Source of the DNA: Thiofilum flexile DSM 14609
GTDB lineage: Bacteria > Pseudomonadota > Gammaproteobacteria > Thiotrichales > Thiotrichaceae
NCBI RefSeq assembly: GCF_000380185.1
Contig: NZ_KB904791.1
Location: 60,397 to 124,396, forward strand
Direction: 5' to 3'
DNA: 64,000 bases
This document shows positions 8,783 to 18,995 of this stretch, one piece after another. The first letter of the stretch is position 1. Each line of letters starts with the position of its first letter. The translations under genes and the position numbers were made by a program. The notes under the pieces are model-generated. The model saw only the letters and a list, made by a program, of their open reading frames with translations. It ran no database searches and was not told the DNA's origin.

Positions 8783-10099
8783 ATGATGCCATCGTTTTTG
8801 AGTTCACTCAGCGCTCGTATTGGTTTAGTGGTTTGGGCGGGATTTATTAGCGCTCTATTATTAGCCGCTACGGTATATTATCTACAGCAAGCCCCTAAAA
8901 GCACCCCTACTCATCAAGAGTTACTGAAACCTCAACATATCACCGCTCCCCTTTTGGTCATCCCCTACGTAGAGCATTTTGTTAGTGTGGAGACGGTAAC
9001 GGATAAAGACGGTACGGCTAAGGTGATGAGTAAAGACGTTTATACCGATCACACAACAGTACTTCTGCCCCTAGAGTTATATATTCGCACCACGCTTAAT
9101 ACCGATAAAACCGCTTTAGTCATTATAACTGGCAAATTTGACTATCAACCCCTCACCCCCGCTAACCCTGATAATGAGCGCAATATTCGTTGGGATAAGG
9201 CTCAGTTACTGGTCGGAATTAAGGATTTAACAGCCTTACAAGATCCGATAAAAGTCTTTTGGAATAATGACCATCTTGATCCCCAAGCGGATACTCAAGC
9301 GCTACCCGGTCTTGGCGCGGGTTTTCACATTCTCCTACCAGAAACCAAAGAACAAGCCCGTATCCAAAACTTTGAAATTCAATTGCCACTACAATTAGGC
9401 AATACCCTCTCTTTTACGCCTGTGGGACAAAAAAATGAATTAACCATGTCCATACCTAATACACTCAATATTCAAAATTTGGGGGCACGTAAGCCGCTGA
9501 CTAAGGTAGCGAATGCTAATAACTATTTATGGACGTGGCAGATTCCGGCCTTAATACGGGGCTATCCCAACGCTTGGATTCAAGATCAGACAAAACCCTT
9601 CGATTTGCACCAAGCTCCTTTTGGGATTGAACAAAAGCAAACCAATCCGCTAGAAATGGCTTGGGGGCGACTGATGCAATGGTGTTTTCCTTTGCTAGGG
9701 CTAGTATTAGGAGTTGCCTTGGTATTAGAACTACTATCAGGTAGAACTTTGCATTGGGTACATTACACCCTCTTGGGTACGAGTATTAGCCTAATGTATT
9801 TATTAATTATGGCCTTAGAAGCCCTCTTCCCTTTTACCCGTGCCTTGCAGCTCAGTATGTTTGTATTAGTAGGCTTTAATAGTGTCATCCTAAGTCTATT
9901 ACTAGGTAGACGAGCCTTAGTGATTGCTAGCGGGTTGTATGCCGGGGTAGTGATCAGTTTTTATTACCTTATCACTGCTCCCGTGTATGGCATACTAGGT
10001 TTGGTTATGAGTGCCGGGGTATTAGGACTATTACTAATACTAGGCTCGATACGCTATCTACATCCCTCTGAATCGGCAGACCCCGAACTCGATGATTAG
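8783..10099 (+). CDS. CreD-like inner membrane protein
   Basis: 438 aa membrane protein resembling the CreD (inner membrane/cell envelope integrity) family. One N-terminal membrane segment (about 12-32) is followed by a large extracytoplasmic domain starting ITAPLLVIPYVEHF, a CreD-like block. Then come six or so membrane segments from about residue 300 onward, including LGLVLGVALVLELLSG and YLLIMALEALFPF. Similarity is by overall layout and scattered motifs, and it is more divergent than E. coli CreD. No creBC two-component genes are present here. It converges with the next gene, overlapping by 4 bases. Confidence 0.65.
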   Translation: MMPSFLSSLSARIGLVVWAGFISALLLAATVYYLQQAPKSTPTHQELLKPQHITAPLLVIPYVEHFVSVETVTDKDGTAKVMSKDVYTDHTTVLLPLELYIRTTLNTDKTALVIITGKFDYQPLTPANPDNERNIRWDKAQLLVGIKDLTALQDPIKVFWNNDHLDPQADTQALPGLGAGFHILLPETKEQARIQNFEIQLPLQLGNTLSFTPVGQKNELTMSIPNTLNIQNLGARKPLTKVANANNYLWTWQIPALIRGYPNAWIQDQTKPFDLHQAPFGIEQKQTNPLEMAWGRLMQWCFPLLGLVLGVALVLELLSGRTLHWVHYTLLGTSISLMYLLIMALEALFPFTRALQLSMFVLVGFNSVILSLLLGRRALVIASGLYAGVVISFYYLITAPVYGILGLVMSAGVLGLLLILGSIRYLHPSESADPELDD

Positions 10100-10476
10100 C
10101 GTAGATTACAACGCATCGGCTCATTGCTGGGTAAAAAGCGCTGTTGCTGTCTATTATAACGGTAAATACGATAACAAGGATTCGTGCCACCGTAACTAAT
10201 ACTAGTTAATAGTGCCAAGTCTCGAACTTTATCATTATTAAAGTCGCCATACTTAATATAGCCCCCTTGGTATTCTTGCCATAAAAAAGTATCCAAGGGG
10301 GCGACGGGTTTTAAGGGTTGATTATTAATACTCACTAATACCATACGATCAGCGACGACCACTTTGGCTTGAGTCAGCGGTGCCACTTGAAATTGTGCAA
10401 CAGGTCTACGTTCTGCGCCCCAAGCCGAGTGGATCGAGAAAAACACTGTTAATAAAGTTATGATGGGAATTTTCAT
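10096..10476 (-). CDS. Small secreted protein with FG-GAP-like segment
   Basis: 126 aa protein of unknown function. Residues 1-20 form a clear signal peptide (ends HSAWGA|E). The mature part contains YGDFNNDKVRDLALLTS, which resembles a single FG-GAP/VCBS calcium-binding repeat (DxNxDxxxD with flanking hydrophobics). Two cysteines (in NPCYRIY and MRCNLR) could form a disulphide. It is transcribed toward the CreD-like gene, with overlapping stops. I do not recognise a named family. Confidence 0.7.
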   Translation of the reverse strand: MKIPIITLLTVFFSIHSAWGAERRPVAQFQVAPLTQAKVVVADRMVLVSINNQPLKPVAPLDTFLWQEYQGGYIKYGDFNNDKVRDLALLTSISYGGTNPCYRIYRYNRQQQRFLPSNEPMRCNLR

Positions 10477-10564
10477 CGTATTGTCCTAGTCTAAACTCAA
10501 AAGTCTTGGTAATTTAACTAAATCTTCTCAATATTTGATAGAATGCAAGTAAGGGATACAACTA

Positions 10565-13132
10565 ATGCCTACAAAGCAACCTTTTTTGAATGGTATAACA
10601 CAAGCTCTGCATAAGACTGTGACCTATTACCAAAATGGATCGCCTCCATTGCCAACCCCAACACCCTCGGTTTCCTTTAAACAGGGCTTGGGTATTTTGA
10701 TGTTAGCCACCCTAGTAGGCTGCAGTGGCGGCGGTAGCCCGACTCCGACTCCGACTCCGACTCCGACTCCGACTCCGACTCCGACTCCGACTCCGACTCC
10801 GACTCCGACTCCAGCAACAGGAAAACTTTCTTTTGACGCGAGTGCAACTAGTTTAGGTCTATTACCGTTGGGTAATGTGAGTTATACCACCGGCTCAACC
10901 ACGGCAAGTACCACAAGTGATGGATCCTTTACCTATGTAACAGGTGATGCGATTTCATTCACCCTCGCCGGTACAACATTTAGTACGACTGCACAGGCAT
11001 CTATCACCCATAAGCAACTCGCTAGTGCTTTATGCTCTGGTTCTAGTGTGACGAACTGCTCCCAATATGTAGCGTCTAATATTCAGAACTTAGTAACTAC
11101 ACTCGATACTGATGCCAATAGTACGAATGGCTATACCCTTTCTACTACCCAACAGAGCACTTTACCCAAGTTAGACTTTACCAGCTCTACTGCCGTCTTT
11201 TATGACACGCTGCAAGCAACGGGGCTTAATATCATCCCTAGCTTTACGCCTTTTTTAGGGATTAACACTGAAGAGCCACAGCCAGAGTCTGATACGGTTG
11301 GAGGACAGGCACTACCCTTTGTTGATGTGTTTCGGGTTGCACGCCCCTTTACCGAATACTCATGCCCTGATATTACTTACGATAGTAATGGGTGGCCGAC
11401 CACTATTCCGGCGAGCTGTGCCTCAGGGGCGAATACTTTCTTACGCTCGGCGACCACGGGGGCGTTGCGTAATGTGCCAGTAGGGGCGATTCCTGAGGGA
11501 CAATATACGGTCTTATATGAAGGCTCTGGTACACTCGCCTACTCTGGGCTAGCACGCGGAACGAATACCCAAACGGGGCGCGATGTGATTGATGTAGCGA
11601 TTAGTAGTCGCTCTACCTCGGATCAGGCCGCCGGGATTCGCTTACAAATTACCGCTACTGACTCCGCAAATCCTATTCGCAATATTCGCATTGTGATGCC
11701 CGGTGGGATTTGTGCTAGCAATCTGTATAAACGTGTTAACAGTAGTGCGGATTGCTCTCTTGGTGATTATCAGTCGTTTGAGACCTCATTAGCGAGTCGC
11801 AATACTATTGTATTTAATCCCGATTATTTGCGTGAGATACGTAATTTTAAAGTATTGCGTACCATGAACTTAATGAAAGCCAGTCCTTCACGCTTGCCGG
11901 TCGTGACACTCTTACCGCTGAAAGATAGTAGCAACGCCTATATTTATGATAGCAATGGCGATCCCACTTATAGTGCCGATCGGAGTAAAGCGAATAGCTC
12001 CTGTTATTACAAATCTACTTCAGGCACTGCTAAAGACCCGGATGGTACGAATAGCACCTATGAGAAAAGTCTGAATACAGAATACTATGACTGTATTTTA
12101 CAACCCTTTACATGGGCAAAACGTAGCACTTTAGATAATGCTGTTTGGGGTGGTTCGGGGGTAACACCACTATTAGCTCGCTATGGGCGTGGTATGCCGC
12201 TAGAGGTGATTATTCAATTAGCCAATACGCTCAAAGTCGATCCTTGGTTTACTATCCCACATAATGCTGATGATGATTATGTGCGCCAATTTGCCACCAT
12301 GGTGAATGCTCGTCTGGATTCCACTCTCAAACCTTATCTTGAATATAGTAATGAAACGTGGAATGGGATTTTCTGGGCCGCTGAGTATGTGCGCAAAAGA
12401 GGTATGGATTTAAGCCTAAATAGCAATGAGTTCTGGGCGGGGGCGTATTATACCTCTAAGCGCTCTAAAGAAATATTCCAAATCTGGGCGGATGTATTTG
12501 GCAGCACTAGCCGTTTCCATCGGGTATTAGGCAGCTATTACGCTAATACGGATCTATCACGCAATATGCTGAGCTATGATGGCACGGCGGGTGTAACGGA
12601 TATGCTAGCTATCGCCCCCTATTTCCGTGGCTGTTGGAATCGTATACCGACGGGGTGTGTAAGCACTACCGATGTTCCTAAGGTATTATCTGAAGCGACC
12701 AGTGCGGATGATGTGTTTGCTATTATCAATAATGCTAAAGATCCTTATGGAATGTCAGCCATTCTAGCCAAAATCACTGCACAACAAGCCGTAGCCGCCG
12801 CCAATAATGTGAGCTTAGTCGCCTATGAGGGTGGGCAACATTTAGCGGTTGATTGGACTGATACCAGTTTAACGACTGCCCAAAAGAATGCGCTACGTAC
12901 TGTATTTGAAGCGGCTAACCGTGATGCACGTATGGGTGAAGCTTATACTCAATTACTCAATGGTTGGAAAACAGCCGGCGGCAAGCTCTTTGTAGCCTAT
13001 ACCATGCCACAAAGTTTCCACCAATGGGGTAGCTGGGGGATTATGGAGCATCTGAATAAGCCTCGTGCCGAATCACCGAAGCAAGATGCGCTGCTGCAAT
13101 TCCAAGAAACACAGCTAAAAGCTTGGTATTAG
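10565..13132 (+). CDS. Large lipoprotein with (Pro-Thr)n linker and glycoside-hydrolase-like domain
   Basis: 855 aa secreted protein. A lipobox LATLVGC at about residues 47-53 marks a lipoprotein; the 40-residue lead before it is unusually long. A Pro-Thr linker of about 25 residues follows, encoded by twelve tandem GACTCC units (10741-10812). A Thr/Ser-rich region extends to about 240. The C-terminal half (about 540-855) has LEYSNETWN, WFTIPHNADDDYVRQFA and VAYEGGQH, resembling proteins annotated as cellulose-binding or TIM-barrel glycosidase-like; Glu in SNE and in YEGG could be the acid pair. A good Shine-Dalgarno (AAGGGA, 10551-10556) supports this start. Substrate unknown. Confidence 0.75.
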   Translation: MPTKQPFLNGITQALHKTVTYYQNGSPPLPTPTPSVSFKQGLGILMLATLVGCSGGGSPTPTPTPTPTPTPTPTPTPTPTPTPATGKLSFDASATSLGLLPLGNVSYTTGSTTASTTSDGSFTYVTGDAISFTLAGTTFSTTAQASITHKQLASALCSGSSVTNCSQYVASNIQNLVTTLDTDANSTNGYTLSTTQQSTLPKLDFTSSTAVFYDTLQATGLNIIPSFTPFLGINTEEPQPESDTVGGQALPFVDVFRVARPFTEYSCPDITYDSNGWPTTIPASCASGANTFLRSATTGALRNVPVGAIPEGQYTVLYEGSGTLAYSGLARGTNTQTGRDVIDVAISSRSTSDQAAGIRLQITATDSANPIRNIRIVMPGGICASNLYKRVNSSADCSLGDYQSFETSLASRNTIVFNPDYLREIRNFKVLRTMNLMKASPSRLPVVTLLPLKDSSNAYIYDSNGDPTYSADRSKANSSCYYKSTSGTAKDPDGTNSTYEKSLNTEYYDCILQPFTWAKRSTLDNAVWGGSGVTPLLARYGRGMPLEVIIQLANTLKVDPWFTIPHNADDDYVRQFATMVNARLDSTLKPYLEYSNETWNGIFWAAEYVRKRGMDLSLNSNEFWAGAYYTSKRSKEIFQIWADVFGSTSRFHRVLGSYYANTDLSRNMLSYDGTAGVTDMLAIAPYFRGCWNRIPTGCVSTTDVPKVLSEATSADDVFAIINNAKDPYGMSAILAKITAQQAVAAANNVSLVAYEGGQHLAVDWTDTSLTTAQKNALRTVFEAANRDARMGEAYTQLLNGWKTAGGKLFVAYTMPQSFHQWGSWGIMEHLNKPRAESPKQDALLQFQETQLKAWY
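10741..10812 (+). repeat. Hexanucleotide microsatellite, 12 copies of GACTCC
   Basis: Twelve perfect tandem GACTCC units encode the Pro-Thr linker just after the lipobox of the large lipoprotein. Because the unit is 6 bases, copy-number slippage would change linker length without breaking the frame. Confidence 0.98.
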
Positions 13133-13158
13133 AGCCTATGGTCTAATGCCGCGCTACA

Positions 13159-13187
13159 TACAAAAGCCCCGATCTGGGGCTTTTGTA
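13159..13187. terminator. Bidirectional terminator between lipoprotein gene and icd
   Basis: A 12-bp perfect stem (13159-13170 with 13176-13187) closes a 5-base loop. The GC-rich inner half GCCCC/GGGGC is flanked by AAAA on the left and TTTT on the right, so it works as an intrinsic terminator on both strands for two convergent genes. Confidence 0.9.
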
Positions 13188-13203
13188 CGAATGGGCTAAC
13201 TGC

Positions 13204-14454
13204 TTACATATGAGCAATAATATTATCACCAAACTCCGAAGTACTAAGCTCCTCAGCCCCTTTAATTAAACGGGAAAAATCATAAGTCACTTTCCCAGAG
13301 GCAATAGCGCCAGCCACACCTTTGTTGATGAGATCAGCCGCCTCAATCCAGCCCATATGACGCAACATCATTTCAGCCGATAGAATGAGCGAAGAAGGAT
13401 TCATTTTATCCATACCCGCGTATTTCGGTGCGGTACCATGAGTGGCCTCAAACATGGCGACCTTATCAGATAAATTAGCCCCCGGAGCGATACCAATCCC
13501 CCCGACTTGTGCCGCTAAAGCATCTGACATGAAATCGCCATTTAGATTAAGAGTTGCTACCACCGAATAATCTTGGGGGCGTAGTAAGATTTGTTGCAGG
13601 AAGTTATCAGCAATCACATCTTTAACCGTAATCATAGTACCGGTTTTTGGGTTTTTAAATTGACTCCATGGGCCACCGTCTATCTCTACTGCTCCAAACT
13701 CACGCTTAGCTAATTCATAGCCCCAGTTTTTAAATGCGCCCTCAGTAAACTTCATAATATTGCCCTTATGGACTAAAGTGACTGAGTCGCGATTATTATC
13801 AATGGCATATTGTATAGCTTTACGGACTAAACGATCCGTACCTTCACGAGAAACTGGCTTAATCCCAATCCCTGAAGTCTCAGGAAAACGAATTTTAGTA
13901 ACCCCTAATTCTTCGGTGAGGAATTTAATGAGCTTTTTAGCCTCTGCTGTTTCCGCCGCCCATTCAATACCGGCATAAATATCTTCGGAATTTTCACGGA
14001 AGATCACCATATCGACCTTTTCCGGTTCCCGTACTGGGCTAGGTACGCCGTCATAATAGCGCACCGGACGCAAACACACATAAAGGTCGAGATCTTGGCG
14101 CAATTTGACATTTAAGGAGCGAATGCCTCCGCCTACAGGTGTCGTAAGTGGGCCTTTAATTGACACTACAAACTCTTGTACCGCATGTGTCGTTTCTTCA
14201 GGTAACCACACATCTTCCCCATAAACTTGATTCGCTTTTTCGCCCGCGTAGACTTCCATCCAGCTAATGTTGCGCTTACCACCATACGCTTTATTAACTG
14301 CTGCATCGACCACTTTGATCATAGGTGGGGTGATATCAACACCAATGCCATCCCCTTCAATGAAGGGAATGATAGGATTGTCAGGAACATTTAACGAGTA
14401 ATCAGCATTAACCGTAATTTTACCGCCCGCTGGAACTTTGATTTTTTGATACAT
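13204..14454 (-). CDS. icd: NADP-dependent isocitrate dehydrogenase
   Basis: Oxidises isocitrate to 2-oxoglutarate in the TCA cycle; 416 aa, the same as E. coli Icd. The block [23 protein letters not shown] holds the substrate-binding arginines and the serine that Icd kinase modifies in enterobacteria. [27 protein letters not shown] and HGTAPKYAG (NADP-specific Lys-Tyr) are all present. I start at the ATG at 14454, preceded by AGGAGAG at good spacing, giving [12 protein letters not shown]; a longer frame to 14562 adds unrelated residues. It is divergent from nudJ. Confidence 0.96.
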   Translation of the reverse strand: MYQKIKVPAGGKITVNADYSLNVPDNPIIPFIEGDGIGVDITPPMIKVVDAAVNKAYGGKRNISWMEVYAGEKANQVYGEDVWLPEETTHAVQEFVVSIKGPLTTPVGGGIRSLNVKLRQDLDLYVCLRPVRYYDGVPSPVREPEKVDMVIFRENSEDIYAGIEWAAETAEAKKLIKFLTEELGVTKIRFPETSGIGIKPVSREGTDRLVRKAIQYAIDNNRDSVTLVHKGNIMKFTEGAFKNWGYELAKREFGAVEIDGGPWSQFKNPKTGTMITVKDVIADNFLQQILLRPQDYSVVATLNLNGDFMSDALAAQVGGIGIAPGANLSDKVAMFEATHGTAPKYAGMDKMNPSSLILSAEMMLRHMGWIEAADLINKGVAGAIASGKVTYDFSRLIKGAEELSTSEFGDNIIAHM

Positions 14455-14599
14455 TACTTTAAGCTCTCCTAAGATTAGCATTTGTTCTCGACATGCGGTC
14501 GGCATTATAAAGCATATTGATCGAGGATAGGATGCAAAACTCACGAATTTATCGTAAATCATCTGCTAGGATTTGCTAATCTTTTGGAGTATTAAGTCT

Positions 14600-15061
14600 A
14601 TGGTCTGGAAACCCCGCGTCACAGTCGCTAGTGTTGTTATGCAAAACAATAAGTTTTTAATGGTCGAAGAAGTAAATCAAGGGCGCGTCGTCATTAATCA
14701 ACCTGCTGGTCATTTAGAGCATGGTGAGTCACTGTTAGAGGCTGTCTGCCGCGAAACATTAGAAGAAACGGGTTGGAAAGTTAAGCCGACTGCCTTATTG
14801 AGTATTATGCACTGGCAGCGGGATGATCCTGAGCGGGTATATATGCGCTTTAGTTTTTTAGCCGAAGCACTAGAAGCAGTTGAAAATGCGGTGATTGATC
14901 CCGATATTCGAGCAGTACACTGGCTGACTTGGGATGAAATTATCTCTGAGCAGCGTTTTAAGTGGCGTAGCCCATTGGTGATGGAGACATTAAATGCCTA
15001 TCAATCCGGGGTGCGCTACCCATTAGAGTGCTTGCGTTATTATCAAGGTGGAACGGAATAA
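14600..15061 (+). CDS. nudJ: Nudix hydrolase, NudJ-like phosphatase
   Basis: 153 aa Nudix protein. The box GHLEHGESLLEAVCRETLEETGW matches Gx5Ex7REUxEExGU. E. coli NudJ (YmfB), encoded directly upstream of mnmA as here, hydrolyses nucleoside triphosphates and HMP-pyrophosphate; the conserved neighbour supports the name. I start at ATG 14600, after TTGGAG, rather than at an upstream TTG. The stop is followed immediately by the mnmA ATG. Confidence 0.88.
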   Translation: MVWKPRVTVASVVMQNNKFLMVEEVNQGRVVINQPAGHLEHGESLLEAVCRETLEETGWKVKPTALLSIMHWQRDDPERVYMRFSFLAEALEAVENAVIDPDIRAVHWLTWDEIISEQRFKWRSPLVMETLNAYQSGVRYPLECLRYYQGGTE

Positions 15062-16135
15062 ATGCGCCGAATTATAGTTGGCATGTCAGGGGGCGTAGAT
15101 TCCTCAGTTGCAGCTTATTTGCTCCTTCAACAAGGTTATGAAGTTGAAGGACTATTCATGAAGAATTGGGAAGAGGATGATACCGAGACTTATTGTGCGG
15201 CACATGTGGATTTAGCGGATGCTCAAGCAGTGGCGGATAAGCTCGGTATTAAACTGCATACGGTTAATTTTGCTTCTGAATATTGGGATCATGTCTTTGA
15301 GCATTTCCTAGCCGAATATAAAGCGGGGCGTACTCCCAATCCGGATATTTTGTGTAATCGTGAGATTAAGTTTAAAGCTTTCTTAGATTTTGCCTTAGGT
15401 TTGGGGGCGGATGGGATTGCGACAGGACACTATGCACGTGTGCGTCAACTGCCTTCAGGTGAATTTCAACTCCTGCGCGGCTTAGATCAAAATAAAGATC
15501 AAAGTTATTTTCTGCATGCCATTGGGCAATATGCCTTGAGCCATGCCCTCTTTCCTATTGGTGAATTGGAAAAACCAGAAGTGCGGCGTATAGCAGAAGA
15601 ACAAGGTTTTGTGACAGCACGTAAGAAAGATAGTACCGGTATTTGTTTTATTGGCGAGCGTAAATTTAGAGATTTCTTACAGAAATATTTGCCTGCTCAA
15701 CCCGGTGAAATCGTGACACCGGAAGGCAAAGTGTTAGGTAAGCATCAAGGCTTGATGTATTACACCTTGGGACAACGTCAAGGTTTAGGTATCGGGGGCG
15801 TAAAAAATACCGAAGAGAATCCATGGTTTGTGGTGGATAAAGATCTAAATACCAATCGCTTGATCGTGGCTCAGGGGCATCAAAATGATTGGTTATTGAA
15901 ATCTAGCTTAATTGCGGAGCAAATGCATTGGATTGCAGATCACCCCCCTGCTTTACCCTTGGATTGTACGGCTAAAATTCGTTATAGACAGGTGGATTCT
16001 GCTTGTAATGTTTGTGTGCTTAGTACGGATAGTTTAGAGGTGAATTTTGCTGAAGCACAACGTGCGATTACGCCGGGGCAATCATTAGTATTGTATCAAG
16101 GAGAGGTTTGTTTGGGAGGAGGCGTTATTTTGTAA
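15062..16135 (+). CDS. mnmA: tRNA-specific 2-thiouridylase MnmA
   Basis: Thiolates U34 of tRNA-Lys, -Glu and -Gln using sulfur relayed from IscS/Tus. It is 357 aa. The PP-loop is [12 protein letters not shown] near the N terminus. The catalytic cysteine pair is Cys98 ([10 protein letters not shown]) and Cys195 ([11 protein letters not shown]), and [10 protein letters not shown] is also typical. It starts one base after the nudJ stop. The downstream 149 bases contain T-rich DNA but no clear hairpin terminator. Confidence 0.97.
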   Translation: MRRIIVGMSGGVDSSVAAYLLLQQGYEVEGLFMKNWEEDDTETYCAAHVDLADAQAVADKLGIKLHTVNFASEYWDHVFEHFLAEYKAGRTPNPDILCNREIKFKAFLDFALGLGADGIATGHYARVRQLPSGEFQLLRGLDQNKDQSYFLHAIGQYALSHALFPIGELEKPEVRRIAEEQGFVTARKKDSTGICFIGERKFRDFLQKYLPAQPGEIVTPEGKVLGKHQGLMYYTLGQRQGLGIGGVKNTEENPWFVVDKDLNTNRLIVAQGHQNDWLLKSSLIAEQMHWIADHPPALPLDCTAKIRYRQVDSACNVCVLSTDSLEVNFAEAQRAITPGQSLVLYQGEVCLGGGVIL

Positions 16136-16217
16136 GTTTTTGGTTTTTGTTCTGGGTTTTTTGTTTCTTTATTATTATTTTACATAATCTAAATTATAAG
16201 AATATATCAAAATAATC

Positions 16218-16247
16218 TTGACCAATTTTAATTTTTACGCGCATAGT
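16218..16247 (+). promoter_or_regulatory. Candidate sigma-70 promoter for the dpp operon
   Basis: TTGACC (16218-16223) and CATAGT (16242-16247) with an 18-base spacer lie 38 bases before the dppA start. It matches the consensus at 5/6 and 4/6 positions. Confidence 0.4.
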
Positions 16248-16284
16248 CTTAACCTATAAACCACATTCCATAGGAGGCTTTTTT

Positions 16285-17886
16285 ATGAGTTTAAAACGAA
16301 CCCTTATCGCGACCCTATTACTGGGTACGCTAACAACCTTTTCTACTAGCTTTGCGGCTGACAAAACCTTTGTTTATTGTTCTGAAGGCTCTCCTTCTGG
16401 TTTTAATCCCCAATTTTATACGGATGGCACTACGTTTGATGCTGCAGGGCAATCCATTTATAACCGCTTAGTGGAATTTAAACCGGGTGAAACCTCTATC
16501 AGCCCTGCCCTTGCAGAATCTTGGGAGATTAGTGCTGATGGTACGGTATACACCTTTAAACTACGTAAAGGTGTCAAATTCCAAACCACAAAAAACTTCA
16601 CCCCTACCCGTGACTTCAATGCGGATGACGTCGTATTTTCCTTTAATCGCCAGCTCCAAAAAGATCATCCTTATCATAAAGTCTCTAATGGTGCGTATGA
16701 ATATTTCACAGCTATGTCGATGCCAGATCTACTTAAATCGGTAGAAAAAGTTGATGACCTAACAGTACGCTTTACACTCGCACGCCCTGAAGCACCGATG
16801 CTGGCTAACTTAGCAATGGACTTTGCCTCTATTTTATCGGCTGAGTACGCAGATGCCATGATGAAAGCGGGTACACCAGAAGTGGTAGATAATGATCCCG
16901 TAGGCACCGGCCCCTTCCAACTGGTGGCTTATCAAAAAGATGCCATGATTCGTTATAAAGCCCATCCAGACTACTGGGAAGGTAAACCGAAGATTGATAA
17001 TTTAGTATATGCTATCACCCCTGATAACGCCGTGCGATGGCAAAAATTACAAGCAGGCGAATGTCATTTAATGCCCTTCCCCAATCAGGCTGATCTTGAG
17101 GCCATGCGTAAAAACCCTGATATGCAGGTACTCGAACAGGAAGGCCTGAATATCGGTTACTTTGCTTATAATACGCAGAAAAAACCCTTTGATGATGTGC
17201 GAGTACGCAAAGCCCTGAATATGGCTATTAATAAACCGGCTATTGTTGAGGTGGTCTATCAAGGTGCAGGCAAAGTTGCCAAAAACCCCATTCCACCGAC
17301 CATGTGGGGCTATAATGATGCTGTTCAAGATGACCCTTATGATGTAGAAGGAGCCAAGAAACTCCTAGCCGAAGCGGGTGTAAAAGACCTTAAAACCAAT
17401 ATTTGGGCAATGCCCGTACAGCGCCCCTATAATCCTAATGCTCGGCGTATGGCGGAAATGATTCAAGCCGACTGGAAAGCGATTGGAGTAGAGGCTGAGA
17501 TTGTCACCTACGAATGGGCTGAATATCTTGAGCGCTCTAAGAAAGGTGAACACGATACTCTACTCATGGGTTGGACAGGTGATAATGGTGATCCTGATAA
17601 TTTCCTAGCTACTCTGTTGGGCTGTGATGCGGTCAAAGACGGCTCTAATCGTGCGTTTTGGTGTAATAATGAATTCAATGATTTAGTTGTGAAAGCTAAA
17701 ACGCTCAGCTCTCAAGACGAACGCGCTAAACTATACCAACAAGCTCAAGAAGTATTCAAAAAAGAAGCGCCCTGGGCCACTATTGCACATTCCGTTGTAC
17801 ATGAAGTGGCGCGTAAAAATGTCACTGGCTATAAACAATCTCCTTTTGGGTTACATGTGTTTAAATATGTAGATTTGGCTGAGTAA
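16285..17886 (+). CDS. dppA: Peptide ABC transporter substrate-binding protein, DppA-like
   Basis: Periplasmic binding protein of 533 aa in the family-5 solute-binding group. The signal peptide spans residues 1-24 (ends STSFA). SEGSPSGFNPQFYTDGT just after cleavage closely resembles DppA. The domain I/II hinge segments and the C-terminal block GFGLHVFKY-like (PFGLHVFKYVDL) are present. An AGGAGG (16272-16277) precedes the ATG. The four following genes encode the rest of the transporter. The ligand is probably di- or tripeptides; heme or other peptides cannot be excluded. Confidence 0.9.
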   Translation: MSLKRTLIATLLLGTLTTFSTSFAADKTFVYCSEGSPSGFNPQFYTDGTTFDAAGQSIYNRLVEFKPGETSISPALAESWEISADGTVYTFKLRKGVKFQTTKNFTPTRDFNADDVVFSFNRQLQKDHPYHKVSNGAYEYFTAMSMPDLLKSVEKVDDLTVRFTLARPEAPMLANLAMDFASILSAEYADAMMKAGTPEVVDNDPVGTGPFQLVAYQKDAMIRYKAHPDYWEGKPKIDNLVYAITPDNAVRWQKLQAGECHLMPFPNQADLEAMRKNPDMQVLEQEGLNIGYFAYNTQKKPFDDVRVRKALNMAINKPAIVEVVYQGAGKVAKNPIPPTMWGYNDAVQDDPYDVEGAKKLLAEAGVKDLKTNIWAMPVQRPYNPNARRMAEMIQADWKAIGVEAEIVTYEWAEYLERSKKGEHDTLLMGWTGDNGDPDNFLATLLGCDAVKDGSNRAFWCNNEFNDLVVKAKTLSSQDERAKLYQQAQEVFKKEAPWATIAHSVVHEVARKNVTGYKQSPFGLHVFKYVDLAE

Positions 17887-17981
17887 TTGCTTCTCAGTTT
17901 CTACCTTTAAACGAGGATAGCAGTAACCGCCCCCTTGGTTGCTGCTATCAAGTGCTTAATGCCCTCACAGGAGCATACTCA

Positions 17982-18995
17982 GTGCTAAAATTTATCTTTA
18001 ATAAACTTCTAATGCTGATCCCTACCTTGCTAGGTATCACGCTGGCTGCTTTTTTATTTGTACGCTTATTACCCGGTGATCCTGTCACCGTTTTGACAGG
18101 TGAACGTGGTGTTTCAGTCGAACGCAAAGCTGAATTAATGGCTCAATTAGGGCTAGATCAACCCCTAATAGTGCAATATGGCTATTACCTCAAAAATATT
18201 CTAAGTGGTGATTTTGGGCAATCGATTGCCACGCATAAACCTGTCATTGACGAATTCTTCTCCCGCCTACCTGCTACCCTAGAACTCGCTTTTGCTGCCA
18301 TGTTAATTGCGGTTCTCTTAGGAGTTCCTGCGGGTATTATTGCGGCTATTAAACGCGGGCATTGGCCGGATCATGTGGTCATGGGAGTCGCACTCACAGG
18401 TTATTCCATGCCCATCTTTTGGTGGGGTTTATTACTGATTATATTGTTTTCCACCACCTTAGGCTGGACACCTGTCTCAGGGCGCATTGACTTAATTAAG
18501 TACTATTTTGAGGCTGAAACTAATTTCATGTTGATTGATGCCTGGCGCTCTGGACAAGCCGGTGCTTTTGGCTCTGTCGTGCATCATCTCATCCTACCCG
18601 CTGTTGTCTTGTCGACTATCCCTATGGCTGTCATTGCACGCCAAACGCGCTCCGCCATGCTAGAAGTATTAGGGGAAGATTATATTCGCACTGCCTATGC
18701 CAAAGGTCTAAGCCCTACGCGAGTCATTATGGTGCATGCACTGCGTAATGCCTTAATTACAGTGGTTACTGTCATTGGCCTACAAGTGGGTAGTCTAATG
18801 GCAGGTGCGGTGCTGACTGAAACCATTTTCGCGTGGCCGGGGATTGGTAAGTGGATGATTGAAGCGATTGCCCGGCGTGACTATCCGGCTGTACAAGGGG
18901 GACTATTATTTATAGCTGTAGCCGTCATGCTGGTGAATCTTTTGGTGGATGTCTTATATGGGTGGATTAATCCACGAGTGAGGGATGGCAAATGA
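17982..18995 (+). CDS. dppB: Dipeptide ABC transporter permease DppB
   Basis: Membrane permease, 337 aa (E. coli DppB is 339). The N terminus LKFIFNKLLMLIPTLLGITL and LLPGDPV match the DppB start. Six membrane segments are evident, and the EAA-type loop near EDYIRTAYAKGLSPTRVIMVHALRNA contacts the ATPases. I start at GTG 17982 because AGGAG (17969-17973) is 8 bases upstream and homologues begin there; an earlier in-frame GTG at 17952 adds 10 unneeded residues. It overlaps dppC by ATGA. Confidence 0.93.
   Translation: MLKFIFNKLLMLIPTLLGITLAAFLFVRLLPGDPVTVLTGERGVSVERKAELMAQLGLDQPLIVQYGYYLKNILSGDFGQSIATHKPVIDEFFSRLPATLELAFAAMLIAVLLGVPAGIIAAIKRGHWPDHVVMGVALTGYSMPIFWWGLLLIILFSTTLGWTPVSGRIDLIKYYFEAETNFMLIDAWRSGQAGAFGSVVHHLILPAVVLSTIPMAVIARQTRSAMLEVLGEDYIRTAYAKGLSPTRVIMVHALRNALITVVTVIGLQVGSLMAGAVLTETIFAWPGIGKWMIEAIARRDYPAVQGGLLFIAVAVMLVNLLVDVLYGWINPRVRDGK

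Noticed and set aside
13760..13978. 72-codon + frame inside icd
   Set aside because: It is antisense to a clearly coding, conserved gene and shows no family pattern.
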